From Kineosporia sp. A_224 (lineage in GTDB: Bacteria > Actinomycetota > Actinomycetes > Actinomycetales > Kineosporiaceae), in contig NZ_MWLN01000171.1 in NCBI RefSeq assembly GCF_002198655.1, positions 1 to 42,677 on the forward strand: a stretch of 42,677 bases of DNA. Reading direction: 5' to 3'. The notes beneath the pieces are model-generated. The model saw nothing but the letters and a program-made list of their open reading frames with translations, ran no database searches and was not told the DNA's origin. Made by a program: the position numbers and the translations under genes. The first letter of the stretch is position 1. Each line of letters starts with the position of its first letter. Shown here piece after piece: positions 15,071 through 22,779 of the stretch.

Positions 15071-16752
15071 GTGACCTCCGGCAGCGCGTCGACGCCTGGC
15101 TCGACATCGACCTCGGCAGGCTCGACCCGGCGGACGACGCGGCACCTGTCCGCTCGCGGGACGCCGTCGCGAGCGCCGTCGCCCGGGGCCGGCGCTCGCG
15201 CACCCGCCGTCGCGCCGTCGCCGTCGGGTCGGCGACCGCCGGGCTGGTCGCCGCCGCGACGGTCGGCGTCATCGTCGTCGGGGGCGGCTCGGTGACGACG
15301 GCACCGCGACCGCCGGCGTCGAGGACCCCGGACGGGACGGCGTCCGCGCCCCTCCCCGCACCGTCGCGGCCCGCACCGTCACCCTCGGGCACCGGCGCCG
15401 CGGCCGTGGGGCCGATCGAGGTGCGCTACCCGTACGCGAGCGGCACCCTCACGGTGACCTGGCCCGCCCCGGCGAGCGGACGGCCCTGGCGGGTCACGAA
15501 CGCGGAGACGCTGGAGAGCGACGACGCCGCGACCGGCTTCTGGCGGGCGGTCGCCCCGGCCGTCGGCGCCGACCCGGCCGCGCCGGCGCCGGACCCGCGG
15601 GTGACGGTCTGGGGCGTCGCAGGCATCCCGACGACGTACAGCCTGCTCTACGACGTGCCGGTCGACAACGGCGCCGGCGCCGGGGTCGCCACCGCGTCGG
15701 TCCTCGTGTCCCGGGGCGCGATCCCCGACGACGGCGCCACGTTCCACCCGTGCGGGGCCTGGCCGGACGGCGTCCCGGGGCTGGGCGCCGCACGACCCGA
15801 CCACCTGGAGCGATGCTCACTGCTCAGCGACGTCGACGCACGCGGCCGTGACCTGCACGTCGTGCGCGTCGAGACGCCCGGCACGTCCACTGACGGACCG
15901 AGGCAGTCGGTGTTCACGGTCAGGCCCGACGGCCTCATGGTGAGGGTGTCGTTCTCGGCGCCGGTCGCGACGACCCGGCTGCCCGGTCTCGACGCTCTCG
16001 ACCGCCTGGCGCGCGAGGTCGGCTGGCCGATCCCCGGCGGGACGCCACCGGGCGTGACCGAGGTGGTCTACCGGGTCGACGGGCAGGACCGCACCGTGCA
16101 GTGGCCGGCCCCTGCCTCGGGGGGCCCGTGGCTCGTCGAGGACCCCGCCCTGCCCCCGGGGGAGACCGCCGGTCCCGCCACCGCGGGCGCGCGGGACCTC
16201 GCGGCCGCGCTCGCCCTGGCCCTGCCGGGTGCGGCCGTGGGCGCAGCCGACGGCGCGGCGCCCTCGGCCGCGCTGGTCGGGCGGGTCGACGGCCGGCCGA
16301 CGGCCTACCTCGCGACGGTGCAGGTGCCTGGTGGGGGTCCGACGGAGTGGACGGTGCGGGCGACCCGTGGCGGGGTCACCACCCGGCCGGCGGCCTTCGA
16401 CCTCTGCGGCACCTGGCCCGCCGGGTGGACGGCCCTGGGAGGTCCGCATCTCGGGAGCCTGGACCTCGGGATGTCCGCGGGGGAACGGTCGGTCTGGTTC
16501 GAGGCGTCCGGCTGGCCGCGCCGCTGCACCCTCGTCGAGCGCGACGGCACGACGGTCGTCCACCTGGCCGTCCCGTCGACCCGCCCGGACACGAAGGACC
16601 GCTCGCCGGCGCAGGCCTACGCCTTCACCGTCCGCCCTGACGGCACCGCCGTCGCGGCGCAGGTGGTGGGGCCGGTCGGCGCCGAACCCTCCGACTGGTT
16701 CGACCGGCTCGACCGGCTCGTGCTCGACCTGCCGTACCCGTCCCGGCCGTGA
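15067..16752 (+). CDS. single-pass membrane protein with a duplicated extracytoplasmic domain, sigma partner
   Basis: A 561-residue protein. Its ~48-residue cytoplasmic N-terminus has the segment RQRVDAWLDIDLGRLDPADD, a plausible sigma-binding region. A helix lies at about 50-76, then a Pro/Ser-rich linker to about 115. Two copies of a ~210-residue domain follow (about 115-325 and 329-561). Both copies share WPAPASGxPWxV near the start, (P/L)CGxWPxG and RC(S/T)L in the middle, FTVRPDG near the end, and a final LDRL helix. Each repeat has two cysteines that could form a disulphide outside the cell. ATG 15067 overlaps the sigma stop. It likely acts as an anti-sigma or sensor partner, inferred from context. 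The domain itself is not one I can name. Confidence 0.82.
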   Translation: MSDLRQRVDAWLDIDLGRLDPADDAAPVRSRDAVASAVARGRRSRTRRRAVAVGSATAGLVAAATVGVIVVGGGSVTTAPRPPASRTPDGTASAPLPAPSRPAPSPSGTGAAAVGPIEVRYPYASGTLTVTWPAPASGRPWRVTNAETLESDDAATGFWRAVAPAVGADPAAPAPDPRVTVWGVAGIPTTYSLLYDVPVDNGAGAGVATASVLVSRGAIPDDGATFHPCGAWPDGVPGLGAARPDHLERCSLLSDVDARGRDLHVVRVETPGTSTDGPRQSVFTVRPDGLMVRVSFSAPVATTRLPGLDALDRLAREVGWPIPGGTPPGVTEVVYRVDGQDRTVQWPAPASGGPWLVEDPALPPGETAGPATAGARDLAAALALALPGAAVGAADGAAPSAALVGRVDGRPTAYLATVQVPGGGPTEWTVRATRGGVTTRPAAFDLCGTWPAGWTALGGPHLGSLDLGMSAGERSVWFEASGWPRRCTLVERDGTTVVHLAVPSTRPDTKDRSPAQAYAFTVRPDGTAVAAQVVGPVGAEPSDWFDRLDRLVLDLPYPSRP

Positions 16753-16824
16753 CCCGGTCGTGAGGGGTTGTGGAGAACCCGTGGACGCGGCGGGGGTCGC
16801 TGCACGCGTCGTGCGGACCCGCAC

Positions 16825-16830
16825 TACCGT
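16825..16830 (+). promoter_or_regulatory. -10 box of a leaderless promoter (response regulator)
   Basis: TACCGT ends exactly 7 nt before GTG 16838. That places the transcription start at or next to the start codon, and no ribosome-binding site is seen. The same hexamer at the same distance precedes the kinase gene at 25731. No convincing -35 element is visible. Confidence 0.6.
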
Positions 16831-16837
16831 CGCTCCC

Positions 16838-17590
16838 GTGACGAACCCAGCGGAGCAGGCGGCAGTGCCCCGTCGGCTGCTCGTCGTCGAGGACGACCAC
16901 GCGATCGCGGACGCCGTCGTCCGCCGGCTGCGCAGCGAGGGCTACGCGGTGGACGCCGTCCACGACGGACCGGCCGCCGTGGCCGCCGCCGAGCGCACCC
17001 GGTACGCGGCGGTCGTCCTCGACGTCATGCTCCCCGGTCTCGACGGGCTCGAGGTGTGCCGCCGGATCCAGGCCCGGGACCCCGTCCCGGTGCTCATGCT
17101 CACCGCCCGCGACGAGGAGCCGGACCGGATCGTCGGCCTCGGGGTCGGCGCCGACGACTACCTCACCAAGCCGTTCAGCCCCCGCGAGCTCGTCGCCCGG
17201 GTCGCGGCGCTGCTGCGCCGGGTCGACCGGGCGGCCGCGCTCGCGGCGTCCGCCGTCTCCGCCGAGCGCGAGGAGGGCCAGGTCGACGCGGGCGGGCTGT
17301 CCATCGACGTCGGGGCCCGCCGGGTCGTCGTCGGCGGCGACGAGGTGCACCTGACCCGGACCGAGTTCGACCTGCTCCTCGCGATGGCGCGCCGTCCCGG
17401 TCAGGTCGTCGACCGGGACCACCTGCTCACCGAGGTCTGGGACTGGCCGGACCTCGCGTCGGCCCGCAGCGCGCACGGCACCGCGGCCCGCGCGGTCGAC
17501 AGCCACATCAAGGCGCTGCGTCGCAAGATCGGGGCGCAGCGGATCCGGACGGTGCACGGCGTCGGGTACGCGGTCGAAGCCCTGCCCTGA
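16838..17590 (+). CDS. OmpR-family response regulator
   Basis: A 250-residue two-component response regulator. The receiver domain is at about 10-125: LLVVEDDHAIADAV with the acidic pair, phospho-acceptor Asp in VVLDVMLPGLDGLEV (near residue 61), LMLTARDEEPD, and the conserved lysine in DDYLTKPFSPRELVARV. A linker and an OmpR/PhoB winged helix follow (about 150-248: VHLTRTEFDLLLAMARRPGQ, VDSHIKALRRKIG, IRTVHGVGYAVE). GTG 16838 fits the leaderless -10 box; GTG 16865 is an alternative. No kinase gene is adjacent, since the next genes are convergent. The best partner is the histidine kinase at 25731-26822, which has a matching promoter. Targets are unknown. Confidence 0.95.
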   Translation: MTNPAEQAAVPRRLLVVEDDHAIADAVVRRLRSEGYAVDAVHDGPAAVAAAERTRYAAVVLDVMLPGLDGLEVCRRIQARDPVPVLMLTARDEEPDRIVGLGVGADDYLTKPFSPRELVARVAALLRRVDRAAALAASAVSAEREEGQVDAGGLSIDVGARRVVVGGDEVHLTRTEFDLLLAMARRPGQVVDRDHLLTEVWDWPDLASARSAHGTAARAVDSHIKALRRKIGAQRIRTVHGVGYAVEALP

Positions 17591-17610
17591 TGCTCGCGGC
17601 GACGGGTTCG

Positions 17611-18081
17611 CTAGAAGATCCCGAGCTCCGCAGTGACGACGAGGCGGGTGGCCGAGGCCAGACAGGTGGCCGCCACCAGCAGTGCGTCGTCGACCTCGGG
17701 CTCGGCGACCGGGTCGTACGACCGAGGGTCGGGGTACTCCACCTGGTTCCGCCGCCTGCGGAGCCGGTCGAGCGACGACAGACCCGCGACGTCGGGGAAC
17801 TGAGCGCGCATCGCGTCGACGACGACGAGGTGGCCCCCGCGGCTCGTCGGTCGCAGGCCCTGCCTGGCGAGAACGGCTGTCGCCGCCTTGCGTGCAGCGT
17901 CGTACGCGAGAGCGAAAGCGCCTTCCGGGTCGACCGCCCCACCGGAGCGGGCCAGGTCCACGTGCCGTCCCGCCGCTGCGAGCAGCGCCGCGACCGACTC
18001 CTCGCTCGTCTCCACCCGTTGCAGACGTCGTTCCGTCAGGAGCCTCTCCACGACGTCGGCTCCTTGTGACCAGCGTGGCAC
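17611..18081 (-). CDS. HEPN-domain protein, putative toxin of a HEPN/MNT pair
   Basis: A 156-residue, mostly helical protein. It has the HEPN layout: a first long helix, EESVAALLAAAGRHVDLARS, then AFALAYDAARKAATAVLARQ. Near residues 113-123 comes LDRLRRRRNQVEYPDP, matching the R-N-x-x-E-Y-P segment common in actinobacterial HEPN proteins. The canonical Rx4-6H RNase histidine is not evident, since a tyrosine occupies that region, so catalytic activity is uncertain. GTG 18081 is preceded by GAAGGGGG. It sits 35 nt downstream of a nucleotidyltransferase gene on the same strand, the classical HEPN/MNT toxin-antitoxin arrangement. It converges with the response regulator gene with only 20 nt between stops and no terminator. 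Confidence 0.82.
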   Translation of the reverse strand: MPRWSQGADVVERLLTERRLQRVETSEESVAALLAAAGRHVDLARSGGAVDPEGAFALAYDAARKAATAVLARQGLRPTSRGGHLVVVDAMRAQFPDVAGLSSLDRLRRRRNQVEYPDPRSYDPVAEPEVDDALLVAATCLASATRLVVTAELGIF

Positions 18082-18116
18082 CGTTCCCCCTTCGTCAGCC
18101 CACCGCGGTCCGGACC

Positions 18117-18698
18117 CTACGCGCGGGGTAGGACACGGAGCAGGGCCGCGCCACGGAGCTGGCGGGTGAACGCGTCGTCGGCACGGGCCCACTGGTCGGC
18201 CGTGCGCAGGATGACGTTGACGTCCCGGCCGAGCCTGTCCTGCGCCCGGCTCGCCGCGGCGTAGGCGTCGTCGCGGTCGGGCGAGCCGACGAGCAGGACG
18301 TCGACGTCGTTCGGCGGCGGCCCGGGCTCGCCCAGGTAGCGGGCGGCCCAGGAGCCGACGACGACGACCTCGTCCACGCCGGCCAGGTCCGCGAACTCCT
18401 CGGCGACGACGACCTGCGGGCCGAACGACATCGACACCAGTCGGGCGAGCGGCTCGAAGTACGGGTTCGTCTCGTCCGCCCGGACGAGCTTCGTCCGGCC
18501 GATCGACCGCGTCGTGAGGAGTGCCGCGACGGAGAGCCGGCGGACCTCGCCGGCGACGGTCTGGTACGGCTGCCGGGTGCGGTCCGCCAGCTCCTCGATC
18601 GTCCACTCGCGGGCCGGGTCGGCGCACACGAGCGCGAGGACGTCCCCCTGGAGCCGCGAGCGGAACACCGGGAGGAGCGGAGGCGGCGCGGTTCGCAC
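18117..18698 (-). CDS. MNT-type nucleotidyltransferase with N-terminal winged helix, putative antitoxin
   Basis: A 193-residue protein. The N-terminal ~75 residues form a winged helix (LQGDVLALVCADPAREWTIE, ELADRTRQPYQTVAGEVRRL, AALLTTRSIGRTKLVRAD), so it can probably bind DNA. From about 95 comes a minimal nucleotidyltransferase: VVVVGSWAARYLGE, then PPNDVDVLLVGSPDRDD, giving the GS...DxD signature with both aspartates. The rest is helical (RLGRDVNVILRTADQWARAD). In known MNT/HEPN pairs the MNT enzyme AMPylates and neutralises the HEPN RNase. The start GTG 18698 lies 6 nt after a -10 hexamer, suggesting a leaderless message. The upstream TATTGC repeats are a likely autoregulatory operator. 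Confidence 0.85.
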   Translation of the reverse strand: MRTAPPPLLPVFRSRLQGDVLALVCADPAREWTIEELADRTRQPYQTVAGEVRRLSVAALLTTRSIGRTKLVRADETNPYFEPLARLVSMSFGPQVVVAEEFADLAGVDEVVVVGSWAARYLGEPGPPPNDVDVLLVGSPDRDDAYAAASRAQDRLGRDVNVILRTADQWARADDAFTRQLRGAALLRVLPRA

Positions 18699-18702
18699 CG
18701 AG

Positions 18703-18754
18703 CCAGTATTGCTTCTTTACTGAGCAATATCAATCGTCAATGAAGCAATACTGG
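18703..18754 (-). promoter_or_regulatory. AT-rich promoter/operator of the MNT/HEPN pair
   Basis: On the minus strand TTGATA (18733-18728) and AATACT (18710-18705) are 17 bp apart, ending 6 nt before GTG 18698. A perfect 13-bp inverted repeat CCAGTATTGCTTC is at 18703-18715 and 18742-18754. A third TATTGC half-site is at 18729-18724 (same sense as 18750-18745), opposed to the copy at 18707-18712. The block is much more AT-rich than its surroundings. It overlaps the last codons of the upstream aminotransferase-fusion gene. Confidence 0.65.
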
Positions 18755-21700
18755 GCCTCGGCCTCGGTGAGCGCCTCGTCGACGGCCCGGACGAGCAGGT
18801 CGCCGTCCGCGTCCGAGAGCACCATCGGCGGCTTGATCTTCAGGACGTTGTGGTCCGGGCCGTCGCTCGACAGCAGGACGCCGCGGCGCTTGACCGCCTC
18901 GACGACCGCGGACGCCGCGGCACCGGCCGGGGTGCGGGCCTGCCGGTCGGTGACGAGCTCGACGCCGAGGAACAGGCCGCGGCCGCGGACGTCGCCGACG
19001 AGCGGGTGCCGCTCGCCGACGGCGCGCAGGTCGGCGAGCAGCCGGCCGCCGAGCCGGGCGGCGTGCGCGCGCAGCCGCTCGTCGACGACGACGTCGAGCA
19101 CGGCCTGCCCGACGCGTGCCGAGACCGGGTTGCCGCCGAAGGTGTTGAAGTACTCCATCCCCGTGAGGAAGGACCGGGCCACCTCGGGCGTCGTGACGAC
19201 GGCCCCGATCGGGTGCCCGTTGCCGATCGGCTTGCCGAGGGTCACGACGTCCGGGACGACGCCGTGCTCCTCGAACGCCCACCAGGCGGTGCCGACCCGG
19301 CCGAACCCGGTCTGCACCTCGTCGGCGACGCAGATCCCGCCCGCGGCCCGGACCCGCTCGTAGGCCCCCGCGAGGAAGCCCTCGGCGAGCACGACCTGGC
19401 CGGCCGTCCCGGGGATCGCCTCGGCGAAGAACGCGGCCGGCCGCCGGCCCGCCGCGGCGATGCCGTCGAGCAGCCCGTCGAGGTCCCTCAGGTAGGCCGG
19501 GACGCCGGCGTCGTCCCCGTCGCGGTGGACGCCGCGGTAGGCGTCCGGCATCGGGACGACGTGGGTCCGGTCGGGCTTGCCGAGCCCGCCCGGGGCGTCG
19601 AACTTGTACGGGCTGATGTCGATGATGCTCGTCAGGTGCCCGTGGTAGGCGTGGTCGAGCACGACGACGTCGCGCGCGCCGGTGTGCGCGTAGGCCAGCC
19701 GCAGGGCGAGGTCGTTGGCCTCGGAGCCGGAGTTGACGAGGAACACCACGCTCAGCGGGTCGGGCATCGTCGCGGCGAGCCGGCGCGCGTACGTCGTCAC
19801 CGCGTCGTGCAGGTAGCGGGTGTTCGTGTTGAGCAGCGCCTGCTGCTCCGCCGCGGCGGCGACGACCCGCGGGTGGCAGTGCCCGACGTGCGCGACGTTG
19901 TTCACGAGGTCGAGCCAGCCGCGGCCGTCGGCGTCGTAGAGGTAGGCGCCCTCGCCGCGGACGATGTGCAGCGGCTCGGCATAGCTCAGGCTCAGCGCGG
20001 GCGAGAGGTGGTGCCCGCGCTCCCGGGCGATCTCGGGCGCGCTGCGGGGCGCGGCGCCGCGCAGACCGCGCGGGTCGGCGAGCACGAGGTTCGGGTCGGG
20101 GGACAGGCTCTCCCAGACCGCGAGCTCCGCGCGGGCCGCGACGCCGGACACGTCGACACCCAGGCCGAGCAGGTCGGTGAGGAGCTGGAGGTGGACGTGC
20201 GGCGCCCAGCCGCCGTTCTCGTGCCGGTCGCCGACCTCGGCGACGACGCCGCCTGCCGGAATGTGTTGCCCCAGAACGAGTCTCGGCAGGGACGGGCGCG
20301 ACAGGTGACCGTACAGCGTGAAGAACGGGGCGCCGTCCGGGTGCTCGGGGGTCGCCGGCGCGCGGTGCTCGAGGACGACGACCGGCCCGTAGTCGAGCGG
20401 CGCGGCGTTGTCGGCGAGGGCGACGACGACGCCGTCCAGCGGGGCGTGCACCGGTGTGCCGGCCGGCACGAACAGGTCGACGCCGAGGTGCACGGACCGC
20501 TTCTCCGGCAGGCCGTCCGACGCGGTCTCGCCGGTGTCGAAGAGGTCGCTCGTGTAGACGTGCCGGTCCTCGAGGTACGGGCCGATGCCGACCCGGGCGG
20601 GGTCGACCGCGTCGGCCGACCAGTCGTACGGCCCGCGCGGCAGGTCCGCGAGCGGGGCGGCGAGGACGGGCGCGAGGGCGTCGGCCGGCAGCTGGGCGAG
20701 GTGGGCCCGGACGGCGCGCGCGTGCGGCACCGGCTCGAGACCGCACGCCTCACGCAGCCGGTACGTCGTCAGAAGGTCGTCGCCGGACCCGGTGCGGCAC
20801 AGTCGCTCGAGCAGTGACCGGACGGCGGCCTGGCTCACGAGCAGGTACTCGTTGCCCGGGTCGGCCGCGTGCTGGACGGCGGCCATGACGACGCTCGTCG
20901 CGAGCCGGGCCCGGACGAGCCCCTGGAGCAGCGCCACCTCGGCGGCCGACAGCGGTGCCTGCGCGTGGTAGCCCTCGACGACCGGCAGGACGGCCCGCCA
21001 CGGGTCGCCGGAGGCGTTGTCGGAGAACGTGTCGGCCATCGCGTAGGTGAGCGCCACCCCGAGCCCGCAGACCCGCGGCGCCCGGCACAGGTCGCCGAAG
21101 TCGACGAGCGCGGTGACGGCGCCGTCCGGCCCGAGGACGACGTTGCCCTCGTTCGCGTCGTTGTGGATCGCCTGCTGCGGAAGGGCTCCGAGCCGGGGCA
21201 GGGTGTCCGCGGCGAACCCGGTGAGGACGTCGGTGACCAGGGCGCGCAGGTCGGGGTCGGTCACCGCGGCGGCGTCGGCGAGCCGGTCGGCGGCGGTGAG
21301 CAGGTTCCAGCGGTGGGCCCGGTCCAGGTGCGGGTGCTCGAACGGGGCCAGCGCGGCGTCGACGACGGCGACGGTCCGGCCGAGGCTGCGCAGGGCGGCC
21401 GAACGGGCCGCCCGGTCGGTCGGTGCCCCGTCGGCCCAGGTCGTGCCGTCGGACCAGGACAGCGCCCGGCCGACCCTCGTCGCCGTCCCGCCCCCGGCGG
21501 CCGGGATGTCGACGTCGACACGGGTGACGTCGTCCGGGGTCCGCAGGACGTGCGGCACGAGGCCCGCAGCCGGCCCGCCCGCCAGGTGCTCCAGCGCGGC
21601 GTTCTCGAGGTCGACGTCGTCGGCGTCCTCGGGTGCGTGCACCTTGACCACGGCGCGGCGCCCGTTCACGACGTCCTCGACGACGGCGTTCCAGGTGCGC

Positions 21701-21777
21701 TCGCCGGGCAGCCGGCGCACCGCGCCGTCGATCCCGAACCGCGCCGCCACCTGTTGGATGACCCGTTCCATCTCCAC
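18730..21777 (-). CDS. kinase (APH) - M23 peptidase-like - class III aminotransferase fusion
   Basis: A 1015-residue, three-domain protein. Domain 1 (about 1-340) is an aminoglycoside-phosphotransferase/choline-kinase fold, with catalytic AIHNDANEGNVVLG (H205, D207) and metal-binding VDFGD (D226). Domain 2 (about 420-540) is M23/LytM-like with all metal ligands kept: H430 and D434 in HLGVD, H527 and H529 in HVH. Domain 3 (about 580-1015) is a PLP-dependent class III aminotransferase, with DEVQTGFGRVGTAWW and PLP lysine K849 in TLGKPIGNG. This domain order recalls bacterial fusions of hydroxylysine-kinase-like and phospho-lyase (AGXT2L-like) proteins, which phosphorylate then eliminate an amino alcohol. 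The real substrate is unknown. GTG 21777 and ATG 21771 are both possible starts. It is the last gene of the minus-strand operon. Confidence 0.9.
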   Translation of the reverse strand: MEMERVIQQVAARFGIDGAVRRLPGERTWNAVVEDVVNGRRAVVKVHAPEDADDVDLENAALEHLAGGPAAGLVPHVLRTPDDVTRVDVDIPAAGGGTATRVGRALSWSDGTTWADGAPTDRAARSAALRSLGRTVAVVDAALAPFEHPHLDRAHRWNLLTAADRLADAAAVTDPDLRALVTDVLTGFAADTLPRLGALPQQAIHNDANEGNVVLGPDGAVTALVDFGDLCRAPRVCGLGVALTYAMADTFSDNASGDPWRAVLPVVEGYHAQAPLSAAEVALLQGLVRARLATSVVMAAVQHAADPGNEYLLVSQAAVRSLLERLCRTGSGDDLLTTYRLREACGLEPVPHARAVRAHLAQLPADALAPVLAAPLADLPRGPYDWSADAVDPARVGIGPYLEDRHVYTSDLFDTGETASDGLPEKRSVHLGVDLFVPAGTPVHAPLDGVVVALADNAAPLDYGPVVVLEHRAPATPEHPDGAPFFTLYGHLSRPSLPRLVLGQHIPAGGVVAEVGDRHENGGWAPHVHLQLLTDLLGLGVDVSGVAARAELAVWESLSPDPNLVLADPRGLRGAAPRSAPEIARERGHHLSPALSLSYAEPLHIVRGEGAYLYDADGRGWLDLVNNVAHVGHCHPRVVAAAAEQQALLNTNTRYLHDAVTTYARRLAATMPDPLSVVFLVNSGSEANDLALRLAYAHTGARDVVVLDHAYHGHLTSIIDISPYKFDAPGGLGKPDRTHVVPMPDAYRGVHRDGDDAGVPAYLRDLDGLLDGIAAAGRRPAAFFAEAIPGTAGQVVLAEGFLAGAYERVRAAGGICVADEVQTGFGRVGTAWWAFEEHGVVPDVVTLGKPIGNGHPIGAVVTTPEVARSFLTGMEYFNTFGGNPVSARVGQAVLDVVVDERLRAHAARLGGRLLADLRAVGERHPLVGDVRGRGLFLGVELVTDRQARTPAGAAASAVVEAVKRRGVLLSSDGPDHNVLKIKPPMVLSDADGDLLVRAVDEALTEAEAQYCFIDD

Positions 21778-21819
21778 GCCGCGGAGCCTAGGGGACCGCC
21801 GCGGCCGGCCCGGCGGGGG

Positions 21820-22779
21820 TCAGCCCCGCAGCCAGGCGTCGGCGGCGAGCAGCTCGGGCACGAGGACCTCGCTGACGAGCCGCACGTCGTCGTCCTCGTC
21901 GCCCGCGTACCGCAGGGACGTCGTGGCCCCCGGCACGTCGCCGCCGACCGCGACGACCGTCGACCCCCGCTCCCGCGTCCAGCGCAGCAGCTCGTCCTCC
22001 CAGCGGGAGCCGGCGAGCAGCAGCATCCGGTAGTCCGTGGTCTTCGTCAGGTAGACGTCGACGTGGCTCCAGTCGCCGGTCTCGCAGCCGACGGCCGGCC
22101 GGCGCGGACCCTCGCGGAGCATGAGCGCGCCCTGCTGCGCGCTCGACAGCCGGCGGGCGGGGGCCACGAGGTGGGTGCCGTCCGGGCCGAGCAGGGCCTG
22201 CGACAGCCCCGGCAGCCAAGTGTCGCGCCGGGCGAGCAGGTCCTCGCTCGCGTCGGCGGCCCGCGCCGCCAGCCGCGCGACGTCCACCGGCGGCCCGCCG
22301 ACCCGGTTCGCCAGGGCCAGCAGGAGCAGCAGGGTGTGCTGGAAGGAGCGGCACGCCACACCGCCCGCCTCCTCGCCGGCGTGCATCGCGACGACGGTGT
22401 CGCAGGTCGCCGCGAGGTCCGACCCGGGCCGGTTCGTGAGCAGCGCCACCGGCCCGCGGGCGCGGTAGTGCTCGACGGCCGCGGTCGTCTCGCGGGAGCC
22501 CCCGCCGGCGGAGACGGCCAGGACGAGCGTGTCGTCGCCCGCCGCCGGGAGCAGGTCGGTGCTCGCGAGCTCGGCCACGGCGTCGACCCCCGCGGCCCGC
22601 AGCCGGGCGGCGACGACGCCGGCCGCGTAGGCCGACGAGCCCATGCCGAGCAGCAGCACCCGGCGGCTGCGCGCCGGGGCGAGGCGCGCCCAGGGGTCCT
22701 CGTCCCGCAGCCGGTCGGCGAGGTCGCGGAGCACGGCGGGCTTGGCCTCGAGGTCGGCGAGGAAGGCGGCAGGGATCAC
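21820..22779 (-). CDS. SIS-domain sugar-phosphate isomerase/deaminase-like protein
   Basis: A 319-residue protein with two SIS repeats, the fold of the isomerase half of GlmS and of AgaS/FrlB-type aminosugar deglycases. The first repeat starts near 50 with RVLLLGMGSSAYAAGVVAAR and VLAVSAGGGSRETTAAVEHY, then VALLTNRPGSDLAATCD. The second is weaker: GTHLVAPARRLSSAQQGALM, LREGPRRPAVGCETGDWSHV, YRMLLLAGSRWEDELLRW. There is no glutaminase domain, so it would act on an amino sugar phosphate directly or use free ammonia. GTG 22779 overlaps the stop of the upstream kinase gene (22776) by 4 bp. Coupling to a glucosamine-kinase-like gene suggests glucosamine-6-phosphate as substrate, an inference. Confidence 0.87.
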   Translation of the reverse strand: MIPAAFLADLEAKPAVLRDLADRLRDEDPWARLAPARSRRVLLLGMGSSAYAAGVVAARLRAAGVDAVAELASTDLLPAAGDDTLVLAVSAGGGSRETTAAVEHYRARGPVALLTNRPGSDLAATCDTVVAMHAGEEAGGVACRSFQHTLLLLLALANRVGGPPVDVARLAARAADASEDLLARRDTWLPGLSQALLGPDGTHLVAPARRLSSAQQGALMLREGPRRPAVGCETGDWSHVDVYLTKTTDYRMLLLAGSRWEDELLRWTRERGSTVVAVGGDVPGATTSLRYAGDEDDDVRLVSEVLVPELLAADAWLRG

